DNA from: a virus
DNA length: 59,777 bases
Reading direction: 5' to 3' (one strand)
IMG/VR virus record: IMGVR_UViG_3300025141_017126
Location: 1-59,777 of that record
Every line of letters begins with the position of its first letter. Positions within the stretch are counted from its first letter, which is position 1. Below are positions 39,233 to 48,058 of the stretch, in pieces. Below the pieces are notes generated by a model, which had not been told where the DNA came from, ran no database searches, and saw nothing but the letters and a program-made list of their open reading frames with translations. The position numbers and the translations under genes are program-made.

Positions 39233-40102
39233 ATGGCAGAATTATTAGAAATACTCGATACCCATAAAGTAAGTTACAAAAAAACTAATAATCCAAGTGA
39301 AATCCTTATTAAATGTACTGGGGGTAATCATAATGATGAAAACCCAAGTTTAAGTTATAATTTGGATAATAATATTTTTCACTGTTGGAGTTGTGGATTT
39401 AGTGGAGGAAAAAATAAATTTCTAAAGAGTATCGGAGTTACTACTAATCTCACTCTTGATACAAAGCAACCTTATAGGATATTAAAAGTTAAACAAAAAC
39501 TTAAAAAGATAATAGAAAAAGGCAGTATTAACATGCCATCAATTAGACGACCAGCAAAAGGGGAATATAAAAATATTTCTACTCGCACAATGGTTGAATT
39601 TGATGCTTTTTTTACTGACCAATACGGATTAACTGACTATATCTGTATTCCAATTTATCAATTTAACAAACTAAGATTTATTGAAGGAAGATATAGATTC
39701 AATAATAAACAAGATAAACCGAAGTATATGCGTAGACCAGGAGGGGCTACAGTAAATAATATACTATTTCCAATTGATAAACTTAAAGCAGGGGTAGAAG
39801 TTATAATAGTTGAAGGATTATTTGATATGATGAATCTTTGGCAACATGGATACCATAATACTCTTTGTACTTTTGGAACACAAAATTTTGGAGATAAAAA
39901 GATAGAATTATTAGATAAACTAGGAATCACGTCAGTAAAAGTAATGATGGATGGAGATTCTGCTGGCCTTCTAGCAGCCAAAAAAATAAGTCATCTGTTG
40001 GAAAAGTTTGATTTTCAAACTTCAATAATTAAATTACCATCTCATAAAGACCCAGGAGCTTTAACCGCAGATGAGATTAAATACTACTTGTCAACTTCTT
40101 AA
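39233..40102 (+). CDS. DnaG-type DNA primase
   Basis: 289 residues. An N-terminal zinc-binding domain (IKCTGGNHNDENPS, then FHCWSCGFSGGK) and a Toprim domain with VEGLFDMMNL (about 193-202) and MMDGDSAGLLAAKK (about 241-254). It makes RNA primers for lagging-strand synthesis, partnered with the helicase two genes upstream. It is shorter than bacterial DnaG, lacking the helicase-binding C-terminus. Confidence 0.9.
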   Translation: MAELLEILDTHKVSYKKTNNPSEILIKCTGGNHNDENPSLSYNLDNNIFHCWSCGFSGGKNKFLKSIGVTTNLTLDTKQPYRILKVKQKLKKIIEKGSINMPSIRRPAKGEYKNISTRTMVEFDAFFTDQYGLTDYICIPIYQFNKLRFIEGRYRFNNKQDKPKYMRRPGGATVNNILFPIDKLKAGVEVIIVEGLFDMMNLWQHGYHNTLCTFGTQNFGDKKIELLDKLGITSVKVMMDGDSAGLLAAKKISHLLEKFDFQTSIIKLPSHKDPGALTADEIKYYLSTS

Positions 40103-40116
40103 TTTTAGGGTATAAT
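40088..40116 (+). promoter_or_regulatory. Promoter for the DNA polymerase gene (leaderless)
   Basis: TTGTCA (40088-40093), 17-bp spacer, TATAAT (40111-40116). The polymerase ATG at 40123 is 6 nt after the -10 box. Confidence 0.75.
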
Positions 40117-40122
40117 AAAAAC

Positions 40123-42366
40123 ATGACTAACACAATTGCATTTATATTTGCTTCGGCATCTGAAAAAAATCCCGCCAGAGTATTATCCGATTATGACAAA
40201 AAGATTGGATCATATGACACACTCTTCTTATGTTCAAAAGAAAAAGAAAAAATTCTTAAAAAAGATGTAGACTTAGATTTTAAAGAATTAGAAAAATACC
40301 AAATTGTATGTCCTGTTGGGGCAGAATCTCTTAAATATGTTTGTGGGTTAACTGGAATTACTAAATATAATGGAGTTTTTGTAGAAAAACGCTATGTTCC
40401 TGTTATTCATCCAAACTTAACAGTTTTTAAACCTCAATATCAGGATGATATTAAAAAAGCATTTTCTACTATAGAAAAAGTAATAAATGGAACTATTGAT
40501 TCCTCTAAATTTGACAAACATTATCAAGTAATAGATACTCAATCCGAGTTTATTCCTTATTTAGAAATATTACAAAAAAGTGATAGAATAGTAGTTGATA
40601 TTGAAACTACATCTCTTTCTCCCAGGAAAGGAGCTGTATTAGGTATAGCTCTGAGTACCAAAGAACATGAGGGAATATATGTAACTGCAGAAGTAGCCGA
40701 ATTATTCATTGATGAACTTGCAGAAGTTTTTCGAGAAAAAACTTGTATCTTTCATAATTCTAAATTTGATATGAGTTTTCTAAAATATGAATTCGGATTT
40801 GAATTTCCAAAATTTGAAGATACTATGCTTCTACATTATTGCTTAGAAGAGGCAGTTGGAACTCACGGTTTAAAACAATTAGCAATGAGATTTACTGATC
40901 TTGGAGATTATGAAAAAGAATTAGACGATTATAAAAAGACATTTGCTAGGAAAAACAAAATTAAACTGGAAGATTTTAATTATGGTATGCTTCCAGTTGA
41001 TATATTAGCTCCTTATGCTTGTAAAGATGCAGATGGAACTTTTCAGTTATTTAATAAATTTTATCCTTTAGTAACTGAGAATGACAAATTTGATAAACTT
41101 TATGAAGAAATTTTAAAACCCGCTACTCTTGCGTTATCACAGTTGGAAAATAACGGTGGTCCAATTAGTATAGAACATGCACAAGATTTACAAGACAATT
41201 ACGCAATAGATATAGAAGAATGTATTAATGAAATTTCTATGGATGAAAGCGTAAAAAGATTTGAAAGAATTCACGAAAAAACATTCAATCCGAATAGTAC
41301 ATTACAACTTAGAGAAGTATTTTTTAATATTTTAAAATTAAGATCAACTAAAAAGACTGCTACAGGTGCTCAATCTACGGATAAAGAAGTTTTAGCTGAA
41401 TTAGTTCATCCTTTATCAGATGCTATTCTCGATTTAAGAGAAAAAACTAAACTCAGTAATACTTATATTAGAAATATTCTAAATGGGTTAGATAAAGATT
41501 ATCGTCTTAGGTCATCTTTTAATGTACATGGAACAACTAGTGGAAGGCTTAGTAGTTCAGGAACTCTGAATTATCAAAATATTCCAAGAGATAACAAAGA
41601 TATTAAAAAGTTATTTAGAGCTAGAGAAGGATTCCAGATCGTTCAATGCGATTTAAAAACAGCTGAAGTTTATTATGCCGCTGCACTAAGTAAAGATTCT
41701 TTTCTTCAACGGGCTTTTATTGAAAATCTTGATTTTCATTCTTATGTTGCAAAACAAATATTTAATTTATCATGTAGGATTGATGAGGTTAAGACAGATT
41801 ATCCTGATCAACGACAATATGCAAAGGCAATCACTTTTGGTATAATGTATCAAGCAGGACCAGCAAAAGTAGCTGAAACTGCTAATATATCTTTTCCACA
41901 AGCCAAACAATTTATTTCTAAGTATTTTAATGAAGCATCTAGATTAAAAATATGGATTGACCAATCTAATATCTTTATTGAGAATAATGCTTATATTTAT
42001 AGTTATTTTGGAAGAAAAAGACGATTACCAGAAAGTAAAAGTCCAAACAAAGGAGTAGCAAAACACGCTGTCCGAAGTGGTGTAAATTTCTTAGTACAAA
42101 GTGTAGCAAGTGACATTAATGTACTTGGAGTAATTGATACAATTAATTGGATTAAAACAAATAAATATGATAAAGTTATGATTCCTTTTACAGTAGTTCA
42201 TGATTCTATCGTGGCTGAAGTACAAGATAATTATATAGATGAGTGGGTAACTAATGTACAAGGATTTTTACAAAAACCACGAGGAATAGAAATTCCAAAA
42301 TGCCCAATAGGAGTAGATTTTGAAGTCGGTCCTAGTTGGGGTGATCTAAATGACTACAAAGTTTGA
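40123..42366 (+). CDS. Family A DNA polymerase with 3'-5' exonuclease and UDG-like N-terminal region
   Basis: 747 residues. An N-terminal segment (about 60-100: CPVGAESLKYVCG, YVPVIHP) resembles the family 4 uracil-DNA glycosylase fold seen in some phage polymerases. The exonuclease has VDIETTSLSP (Asp159, Glu161) and HNSKFDMSF. Polymerase motif A is CDLKTAEVYY (Asp about 509, Glu kept), motif B RQYAKAITFGIMY (Arg, Lys, and Phe at the position of E. coli Phe762), motif C VVHDSIVAEV (catalytic Asp, but the usual following Glu is Ser). Phe at 762 has been linked to lytic phages. It replicates the phage genome. The ATG is 6 nt after a TATAAT box. Confidence 0.93.
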   Translation: MTNTIAFIFASASEKNPARVLSDYDKKIGSYDTLFLCSKEKEKILKKDVDLDFKELEKYQIVCPVGAESLKYVCGLTGITKYNGVFVEKRYVPVIHPNLTVFKPQYQDDIKKAFSTIEKVINGTIDSSKFDKHYQVIDTQSEFIPYLEILQKSDRIVVDIETTSLSPRKGAVLGIALSTKEHEGIYVTAEVAELFIDELAEVFREKTCIFHNSKFDMSFLKYEFGFEFPKFEDTMLLHYCLEEAVGTHGLKQLAMRFTDLGDYEKELDDYKKTFARKNKIKLEDFNYGMLPVDILAPYACKDADGTFQLFNKFYPLVTENDKFDKLYEEILKPATLALSQLENNGGPISIEHAQDLQDNYAIDIEECINEISMDESVKRFERIHEKTFNPNSTLQLREVFFNILKLRSTKKTATGAQSTDKEVLAELVHPLSDAILDLREKTKLSNTYIRNILNGLDKDYRLRSSFNVHGTTSGRLSSSGTLNYQNIPRDNKDIKKLFRAREGFQIVQCDLKTAEVYYAAALSKDSFLQRAFIENLDFHSYVAKQIFNLSCRIDEVKTDYPDQRQYAKAITFGIMYQAGPAKVAETANISFPQAKQFISKYFNEASRLKIWIDQSNIFIENNAYIYSYFGRKRRLPESKSPNKGVAKHAVRSGVNFLVQSVASDINVLGVIDTINWIKTNKYDKVMIPFTVVHDSIVAEVQDNYIDEWVTNVQGFLQKPRGIEIPKCPIGVDFEVGPSWGDLNDYKV

Positions 42367-42868
42367 TGGAATAAAATTTCCTTTATTTGGGCTAAAGAAT
42401 AAACCACATAAAATATCATTTTCTAATACCTCTATTATTTTAACTAAATTTAAATACGGTAAAACATATATCTTAGATGATATCTCTTTGGTAGGAAAAA
42501 AGTATGCAGAAAGATTATTAGAACTAGATGCTATACATCCTCAGACTAGAATAGTCTTTGACTCTACATTTACTTCCTTATCTCAACTTATTAAATCAAT
42601 TGATAAAATAAAATGGGGATTAGATTCAGACGGAAAAAGTTTTAATTTAGGTCGTAAACAAAAATTTAAAGCTCAAATAGCACAAGTTAAAAAGAAAAAC
42701 GATAATTTACTATGGATTGACGGAATTTCCTATCCTTTTGAAATTCCTTATATGATTGACGACTTTAAATCTCAAGATTTATATGCGTTATTAGTTAATA
42801 TAAATCATACATGGTATGTTAGAGAATTTACACACGAACATAAACATATAACGGAAATTAAAATATAA
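42350..42868 (+). CDS. Hypothetical protein
   Basis: 172 residues overlapping the polymerase gene by 17 nt. Mixed alpha/beta, several Lys-rich segments (KFKAQIAQVKKKN) and a His-rich end (HEHKHITE). No family recognised; position suggests a replication or nucleotide role. Confidence 0.5.
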   Translation: MTTKFDGIKFPLFGLKNKPHKISFSNTSIILTKFKYGKTYILDDISLVGKKYAERLLELDAIHPQTRIVFDSTFTSLSQLIKSIDKIKWGLDSDGKSFNLGRKQKFKAQIAQVKKKNDNLLWIDGISYPFEIPYMIDDFKSQDLYALLVNINHTWYVREFTHEHKHITEIKI

Positions 42869-42906
42869 TGCAAACATTTTTACCCTATGTCTGGCCTATA
42901 AAATGA
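42868..42906 (+). CDS. Possible 12-codon ORF coupled to pyrB
   Basis: ATG 42868 encodes MQTFLPYVWPIK; its TGA overlaps the pyrB ATG. The first seven residues resemble the start of phage/bacterial pyrimidine-dimer glycosylase-like proteins, so it may be a remnant; alternatively it is a coupling leader for pyrB, which lacks a clear ribosome binding site. Confidence 0.3.
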   Translation: MQTFLPYVWPIK

Positions 42907-43766
42907 ATCATTTGCTTTCTATAGATCAGTATAACTATGACATGTTACATTCTCTTTTTGAAAATGTAGCTAGAGAAGAATATGGATTTATAGAAACAAG
43001 TTATTATAAAAAAGGTCAAATTGCTACTTTATTTTATGAACCATCAACCAGAACAAGCGCTAGCTTTCATAGTGCAGCCACTCAATTAGGATATTCTGTT
43101 TTACCTATTAATGAAGTTACCTATTCAAGTGTAACTAAAGGGGAAACATTAGAAGACACTATTAGAACCATAGGTAGTTATGTTGATTTAATTGTTCTAC
43201 GTCATGGAAAAAAAGGAGCGTCAAAAAAAGCTGCCTCAGTATCCCAAGTTCCTATTATTAATGCAGGAGATGGAATAGGGGAACACCCTACCCAAACACT
43301 GTTAGATTTATATACTATTTGGAAAGAAAAACTTAATATTGATGGATTAACTATTACTTTAATGGGAGATTTAAAAAATGGACGTACTACCCATAGTTTA
43401 GTTAAAGTTTTAAGATTATTTAATGTTCAAATTAATTTAATTAGCCCTCCTAGTTTAAAATTACCTGATGAATACTTGAAACCTACAGATTGTGAAGCAA
43501 CTCAATTCGAACCTTATGCATCTACAACGGATGTTTTGTATGTGACAAGAGTTCAAGAAGAAAGAGGGTCAAAAGAAGAGTATAAACTTTCTTTATCAGA
43601 ATTAAATAAGCTACCTAATACAGCTCTTGTACTTCATCCTCTACCACGAAGAAAAGAATTACCTATTGCATTCGATAGTGACCCTCGTGCAAAATATTTC
43701 CAACAAATTAAAAATGGTTTATTAGTAAGAAAAGCCCTATTACGACAATTTTTAGAACATGATTGA
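42903..43766 (+). CDS. pyrB: Aspartate carbamoyltransferase catalytic chain
   Basis: 287 residues (bacterial PyrB about 300). Carbamoyl-phosphate loop FYEPSTRTSASF (about 44-55), the 80s-loop-like TKGETLEDT, GDGIGEHPTQTLLD (HPTQ near 128), GDLKNGRTTHSL, YVTRVQEER, and LHPLPRRKELP followed by YFQQ are all diagnostic. It catalyses the first committed step of pyrimidine synthesis in the cytoplasm. No regulatory chain (PyrI) is nearby. It lies between DNA polymerase and helicase genes, suggesting support of nucleotide supply for replication. Confidence 0.93.
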   Translation: MNHLLSIDQYNYDMLHSLFENVAREEYGFIETSYYKKGQIATLFYEPSTRTSASFHSAATQLGYSVLPINEVTYSSVTKGETLEDTIRTIGSYVDLIVLRHGKKGASKKAASVSQVPIINAGDGIGEHPTQTLLDLYTIWKEKLNIDGLTITLMGDLKNGRTTHSLVKVLRLFNVQINLISPPSLKLPDEYLKPTDCEATQFEPYASTTDVLYVTRVQEERGSKEEYKLSLSELNKLPNTALVLHPLPRRKELPIAFDSDPRAKYFQQIKNGLLVRKALLRQFLEHD

Positions 43767-45054
43767 TAAAATAAAAATTCAAAACGCAATTTTACAAGAT
43801 AAAATGTATATCTTTAAGAAAGATATAAGTGATCCTGCACGTTTTGAGTCTCAATTTAGAGAAATTATTGACAAAGACATATTTGAATGGTTTGATTATG
43901 ACAAAGAAAGTGAACTATACACTATCCCAAGTAACGCTTACCACAAATTAAATTTAATACAATATGATGACCAACGTAATTTTAAAGAATCGGAAACTGA
44001 ATTTAATTTTAAAGGTCAGCTTAGACCAGAGCAACAAAAAGTATCTGACGCATTTTTTAAACGAAAAGGACGAATAACAAGTGGACTCTTTCAAGCTCCT
44101 TGTGGATGGGGCAAAACATATGTAGGATGTAACATAATAGCTAGAGCTAATTTACCTACCTTAATCATGGTTCACACCAAACTCTTATTTAAACAATGGC
44201 AAGAAGAATTACAAAAACAATTACCTAATATTCCTATAGGAACAGTGGGTGATGGGGAGTTTAATCTTCAAGAGATTACAGTAGGAATTTATAAAAGCGT
44301 TTATAATAATTTAGCATTATTAAATAATAAATTTAGTATGATTATGGTTGATGAAGCTCACTTATGTCCTGCTGAATTATTTTCCACCGCTCTTAATAAT
44401 ATTAATTGTAAAATTAAAATAGCTATTACTGCTACACCCAAAAGAAAAGATGGAAAACATATTGTTTTAAAAGACTATTTTACTCCATTTATTATTTATG
44501 CTCAAGATTTAATTAAAAAAGATAATCCTTTAGTAGAATTAGTAAATACCGATATTCCTTTCAATGTTCTCGACCCGAAAAGAGATTGGAGTCGGCAACT
44601 AAATAAACTTACCGAAAGAAATGAATATGTAAATCTTATTAGTGAGGTTGCTACCCAAGATATTGCTAATGGAAGATGTCCGTTAATTTTATCAGAACGA
44701 GTAAATATGCTAAAAAATTTGCAAAAGCTAATTAAAGGAAGTGTTTTATTAATTGGGGAAACTAAAGAAGAAGATAGAAAAGATATTTTAAAAAATGCGG
44801 GAACTAAATATAAAGCTATTCTTTCAACTAAAATTTTTGATGAAGGAATAAGTTGTCACAGACTCGATACTTTATACTTAACTTGCCCAAGTAATAATCC
44901 TATTAAATTAGAACAACGTATAGGGCGTATTTTAAGAGAACATCCAGATAAAAAACATCCTCTAATAAGAGATTTTCAGTTACGAGGGGCAATTGTACAC
45001 AAACAACAACTTAATCGCTTAAACTGGTATCAAGAAAAAGGATTTATATTATGA
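43759..45054 (+). CDS. SF2 DNA helicase (UvsW / T5 D10-like)
   Basis: 431 residues. LRPEQQKVSDAF (Q-like motif), Walker A FQAPCGWGKTYVG (about 111-123), DEAH in VDEAHLCPAEL (about 197), ITATPKRKDGK (motif III), and the second RecA domain with STKIFDEGISCHRLD and EQRIGRILREH (motif VI). Such helicases act in recombination-dependent replication and branch migration. Overlaps pyrB by 8 nt and nfu by 4 nt. Confidence 0.9.
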   Translation: MIDKIKIQNAILQDKMYIFKKDISDPARFESQFREIIDKDIFEWFDYDKESELYTIPSNAYHKLNLIQYDDQRNFKESETEFNFKGQLRPEQQKVSDAFFKRKGRITSGLFQAPCGWGKTYVGCNIIARANLPTLIMVHTKLLFKQWQEELQKQLPNIPIGTVGDGEFNLQEITVGIYKSVYNNLALLNNKFSMIMVDEAHLCPAELFSTALNNINCKIKIAITATPKRKDGKHIVLKDYFTPFIIYAQDLIKKDNPLVELVNTDIPFNVLDPKRDWSRQLNKLTERNEYVNLISEVATQDIANGRCPLILSERVNMLKNLQKLIKGSVLLIGETKEEDRKDILKNAGTKYKAILSTKIFDEGISCHRLDTLYLTCPSNNPIKLEQRIGRILREHPDKKHPLIRDFQLRGAIVHKQQLNRLNWYQEKGFIL

Positions 45055-45344
45055 ATTTATTGAAAAAAAAAAAGAAATCTTCACTAGAAAAAGAAATAGA
45101 AATTTTACTTGAATCTAAGATTAATCCTCAAGTTGCTATGCATGGAGGGCGCATAGAATTTAGAGAATGGGATGCAGATAATGGAATTCTGTATTTATTC
45201 TTAAGAGGAGCTTGTAGTGGATGCTCTATGTCAAGTGCAACATTAAAAATGGGTGTAGAAAATATGGTTAAACATTATTTTCCAGAAGTAAAATTAGTAG
45301 AAGGAATAGATGACCCAGATTCGGAAGTTGATCCTTATTACTAA
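45051..45344 (+). CDS. Nfu-type iron-sulfur cluster scaffold/carrier
   Basis: 97 residues. The Nfu domain is complete: INPQVAMHGGRIEFREW, then CSGC within LRGACSGCSMSSATLKMG (about 54-57) and ENMVKHYFPEVKLVEGI. Nfu proteins carry a 4Fe-4S cluster between subunits through the CxxC. With the IscA-like protein at 3.0 kb, the phage has two late-acting Fe-S carriers, the two domain types that form E. coli NfuA. Confidence 0.9.
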   Translation: MNLLKKKKKSSLEKEIEILLESKINPQVAMHGGRIEFREWDADNGILYLFLRGACSGCSMSSATLKMGVENMVKHYFPEVKLVEGIDDPDSEVDPYY

Positions 45345-45347
45345 ATT

Positions 45348-45779
45348 ATGTATTATTTTAATTGGAAAGAATTATGGGTAGACAGTGAAGGGCAACCTGA
45401 ATCAATCTTGATATTGACACATGCTCTAACTATAGGTTATAATAATATTATTGCTAGTTCAAGTCAACAATTAATGAAGAAACTTTTTATTAATAAAATA
45501 GACTTTCAATTATTTAGAACTCGCAAATTAAAGGCATTAAAAAATAATTCTATTTTTAGTGCTTATAAATGTAAAGATAAACAAAGCTACTTTAAAGATA
45601 AGGAATTTTTATTTACTACAATAAACCCTAATAATAAAGTAGAATATCTTTATTTATTGAGTAAACGCTCAATAACCAACACAAACCATTACATTCCAAA
45701 GAATTATGTATCTTCCAAACATTGGAAAAATACATTCGTCAAAGAACGAACTGATAAATTGGAATTCATTTTAGAATAG
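45348..45779 (+). CDS. Hypothetical protein
   Basis: 143 residues, basic, Asn/Lys/Tyr-rich; starts 3 nt after the nfu stop. No recognised domain or membrane segment. Conservation would be the only guide to function. Confidence 0.5.
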   Translation: MYYFNWKELWVDSEGQPESILILTHALTIGYNNIIASSSQQLMKKLFINKIDFQLFRTRKLKALKNNSIFSAYKCKDKQSYFKDKEFLFTTINPNNKVEYLYLLSKRSITNTNHYIPKNYVSSKHWKNTFVKERTDKLEFILE

Positions 45780-45789
45780 GAGAAATACT

Positions 45790-46446
45790 ATGGTAGCTTG
45801 GGATAAAGCTAAAGCACCGTCACAAGGTGGCGGAGAACGACGAGAAATTCAACGATTAACTCTCCCCATTGGGGAAACTAAAGTTAGACTGGTAGGGGAA
45901 GTAATGCCTCGCTATGTTTACTGGATTACTACTACAGAAGGAAAAAGAATGCCTTTAGAGTGTCTACGATTTGTACGCGAAGAAGAAAAATTTGTAGACA
46001 CTAATGAAGATCCTTTTAAAGAATTAGGAGCGGATGTTTTTAGTGACAAACCGCAATTTGCATATATCTGTAACATAATTGATAGAAATGATGGTCAAAT
46101 TAAGATTTTTGACTTGAAAAGCACTATTTATCGTCAAATTGTAGATTTTGCGTCTAATCCAGAATATGGGAATCCCGCACACCCCGAAACTGGTTATGAC
46201 ATTACAATAAAGAAAGAAAAAACAGGTCCACTTCCTCAAAATGTTAAGTATACTTGTTTACCTGCAAGAGCAAGCACGGCTCTTACCGAAGAGGAACAAA
46301 AAGCCGAATTATTTGATCTTGGTCGTATTTATAAGCGACAAACTTATGAAGAGCAAAAAAAGTGGATGCTCGAAAATACTGCACTTTTTGCCTCCTCTAC
46401 AGGAGACGATTTTGTGCCAACTGAAACCGCAGAGGATCTAGATTAA
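45790..46446 (+). CDS. Single-stranded DNA-binding protein, T4 gp32-like
   Basis: 218 residues with a strong ribosome binding site (TAGGAGAAATACT). The core (RLTLPIGETKVRLVGEVMPRYVYWI, then DKPQFAYICNIIDRNDGQIKIFDL) resembles gp32-type OB folds of T4-like marine phages, and the C-terminus is acidic (DDFVPTETAEDLD), as needed for recruiting partners. The classical gp32 zinc site is not evident; only scattered cysteines (ECLRF, YICN) remain. It would coat ssDNA at the fork. Confidence 0.75.
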   Translation: MVAWDKAKAPSQGGGERREIQRLTLPIGETKVRLVGEVMPRYVYWITTTEGKRMPLECLRFVREEEKFVDTNEDPFKELGADVFSDKPQFAYICNIIDRNDGQIKIFDLKSTIYRQIVDFASNPEYGNPAHPETGYDITIKKEKTGPLPQNVKYTCLPARASTALTEEEQKAELFDLGRIYKRQTYEEQKKWMLENTALFASSTGDDFVPTETAEDLD

Positions 46447-47343
46447 ATGAAAAAATATAAGCTCAATGAGTTAGCACAAGCTACTGGGCAAGCACAAGAA
46501 ATTGGGGAGGCTACGACCTCCCCAACTGCTGCTATACCTACTGCTCCCGTAATTGAACAACCAGTAGGCGGAGCATTTAAAAAAATTGAAAATGGGCAAG
46601 TTGTTATTGATATGGATATTATTAGAAAAAATAATATCTTTTTTGCCACTCCCTGTTATGGAGGTCAAATTACCGACCAATACTTTTTAAGCATGTTTAG
46701 GCTAACTCAAGAGCTTATTAAGTATAATATTAATTTTCGAATTACAACTCTTAGAAACGAAAGTTTAGTTCCAAGAGCACGTAATATTCTAAATGCTATG
46801 TTTTTAGAAGCTAAAGAATGCACTCATTTAATGTTCATTGATGCTGATATTGAATTTGAACCAGAGTCAGTGATACGAATGTTAGCTATGGATAAAGAGT
46901 TAATTACAGGAGCCTATCCCAAGAAAACTTTACCAGTAGACTATGCTATTAATTTAAAATTTGCTGATAAAGAAAAAACTCAAGTAAAAGTTGATATGGG
47001 AGCAGTCGAAGTACTTGATGCTAGTACTGGATTCTGGTTAATGAAACGTGAAGTAGTAGATAAAATGATTGAAGGATACCCAGAATTATTTTATTTAAAT
47101 GATAGTAGTATTGACCCTAAATTTAATCAATATTGTTATTCATTTTTTGATACCATTCACGATCCTGATGATAATAGATATCTATCTGAAGATTATACAT
47201 TTTGTCGTCGATGGCAAAAAATAGGGGGTTCAATTTGGCTTGACCCCAATACAAAACTTAATCATGTAGGTAGTTATACTTTTGAAGGTGATGTTAATAA
47301 AATATTTAATTGGGGAGCCGTAAACGGTCCAAAACCACAATAA
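46447..47343 (+). CDS. Glycosyltransferase (Anp1-like, GT-A)
   Basis: 298 residues. After a low-complexity Ala/Pro/Thr N-terminus (about 1-45) comes a GT-A domain: FFATPCYGGQITDQY, RNESLVPRARNILNAMF, FIDADIEFEPESVIRM (DxD), ITGAYPKK, and DASTGFWLMKREV. Similar proteins occur in large phages and viruses. It is separated from the main sugar cluster by 14 kb and sits beside an FkbM-like methyltransferase between SSB and SbcD genes. Confidence 0.75.
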   Translation: MKKYKLNELAQATGQAQEIGEATTSPTAAIPTAPVIEQPVGGAFKKIENGQVVIDMDIIRKNNIFFATPCYGGQITDQYFLSMFRLTQELIKYNINFRITTLRNESLVPRARNILNAMFLEAKECTHLMFIDADIEFEPESVIRMLAMDKELITGAYPKKTLPVDYAINLKFADKEKTQVKVDMGAVEVLDASTGFWLMKREVVDKMIEGYPELFYLNDSSIDPKFNQYCYSFFDTIHDPDDNRYLSEDYTFCRRWQKIGGSIWLDPNTKLNHVGSYTFEGDVNKIFNWGAVNGPKPQ

Positions 47344-47344
47344 T

Positions 47345-48058
47345 ATGTTAGATAAATATGAAAATAAAGTATTCTCTCAATTTGGAGAAGATGGAATAAC
47401 AGATTATATTTTTACAAAAATAGGCACAAATAATGAATATTTTGTTGAAATTGGGACTCAAGATGGTAGTGAGTGCAATACACGATTTCTAAGAGAGCAA
47501 CGTGGATGGACAGGAATACAAATTGATGCCAAATATGAGAACCCACTAATCAATCTTCATAAGCATATGGTTAATAAAGAGAATATTATTTCAATTTTAC
47601 AATCTTATCAAGTACCTTATAAATTTGACTATTTTTCTCTTGATATTGATGGAATAGATTGGTATATACTTAATGAAATTTTAAACTATTATGAAGTTAG
47701 GGCTTTTGTCTGTGAGTATAATGCTTGTTTAGCTGTTAATGTTGACCAAGTTATTCAATACGATCCTAATTTTTGGGATGCTGGCCCTTATAACATTTAT
47801 CATGGGGCGAGTTTAAAAGCATTTTACAATCTTGCACGGTCAAAATCTTATTCTTTAGTTCATTCTAATGGAGTTAACGCTTTTTTTGTAAACGATAATT
47901 ATTGGACAGGTGACGAAGATTTTCCAAAAACAAATAACTTAGAAGCTCTTTGGAAAGATTACCCCGAATTTTTAGGATACCGTTTTGTACATGAGCATGA
48001 ATCCCACGAACATGCTAACTTTAATACATCAGAGTTGCTTCTAGAATTAGAATTATGA
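47345..48058 (+). CDS. FkbM-like methyltransferase family protein
   Basis: 237 residues. YFVEIGTQDGSECNTRFL is motif I, GIQIDAKYENP the second acidic strand, and FSLDIDGIDWYIL a motif III-like core, as in FkbM-type O-methyltransferases. Two nt after the Anp1-like gene and overlapping the SbcD gene by 4 nt. Likely methylates a sugar or peptide; substrate unknown. Confidence 0.6.
   Translation: MLDKYENKVFSQFGEDGITDYIFTKIGTNNEYFVEIGTQDGSECNTRFLREQRGWTGIQIDAKYENPLINLHKHMVNKENIISILQSYQVPYKFDYFSLDIDGIDWYILNEILNYYEVRAFVCEYNACLAVNVDQVIQYDPNFWDAGPYNIYHGASLKAFYNLARSKSYSLVHSNGVNAFFVNDNYWTGDEDFPKTNNLEALWKDYPEFLGYRFVHEHESHEHANFNTSELLLELEL

Noticed and set aside
42868-42906. Remnant of a pyrimidine-dimer glycosylase gene (MQTFLPY start)
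   Set aside because: Only seven residues match from memory; too short to claim, kept as a possible coupling ORF.
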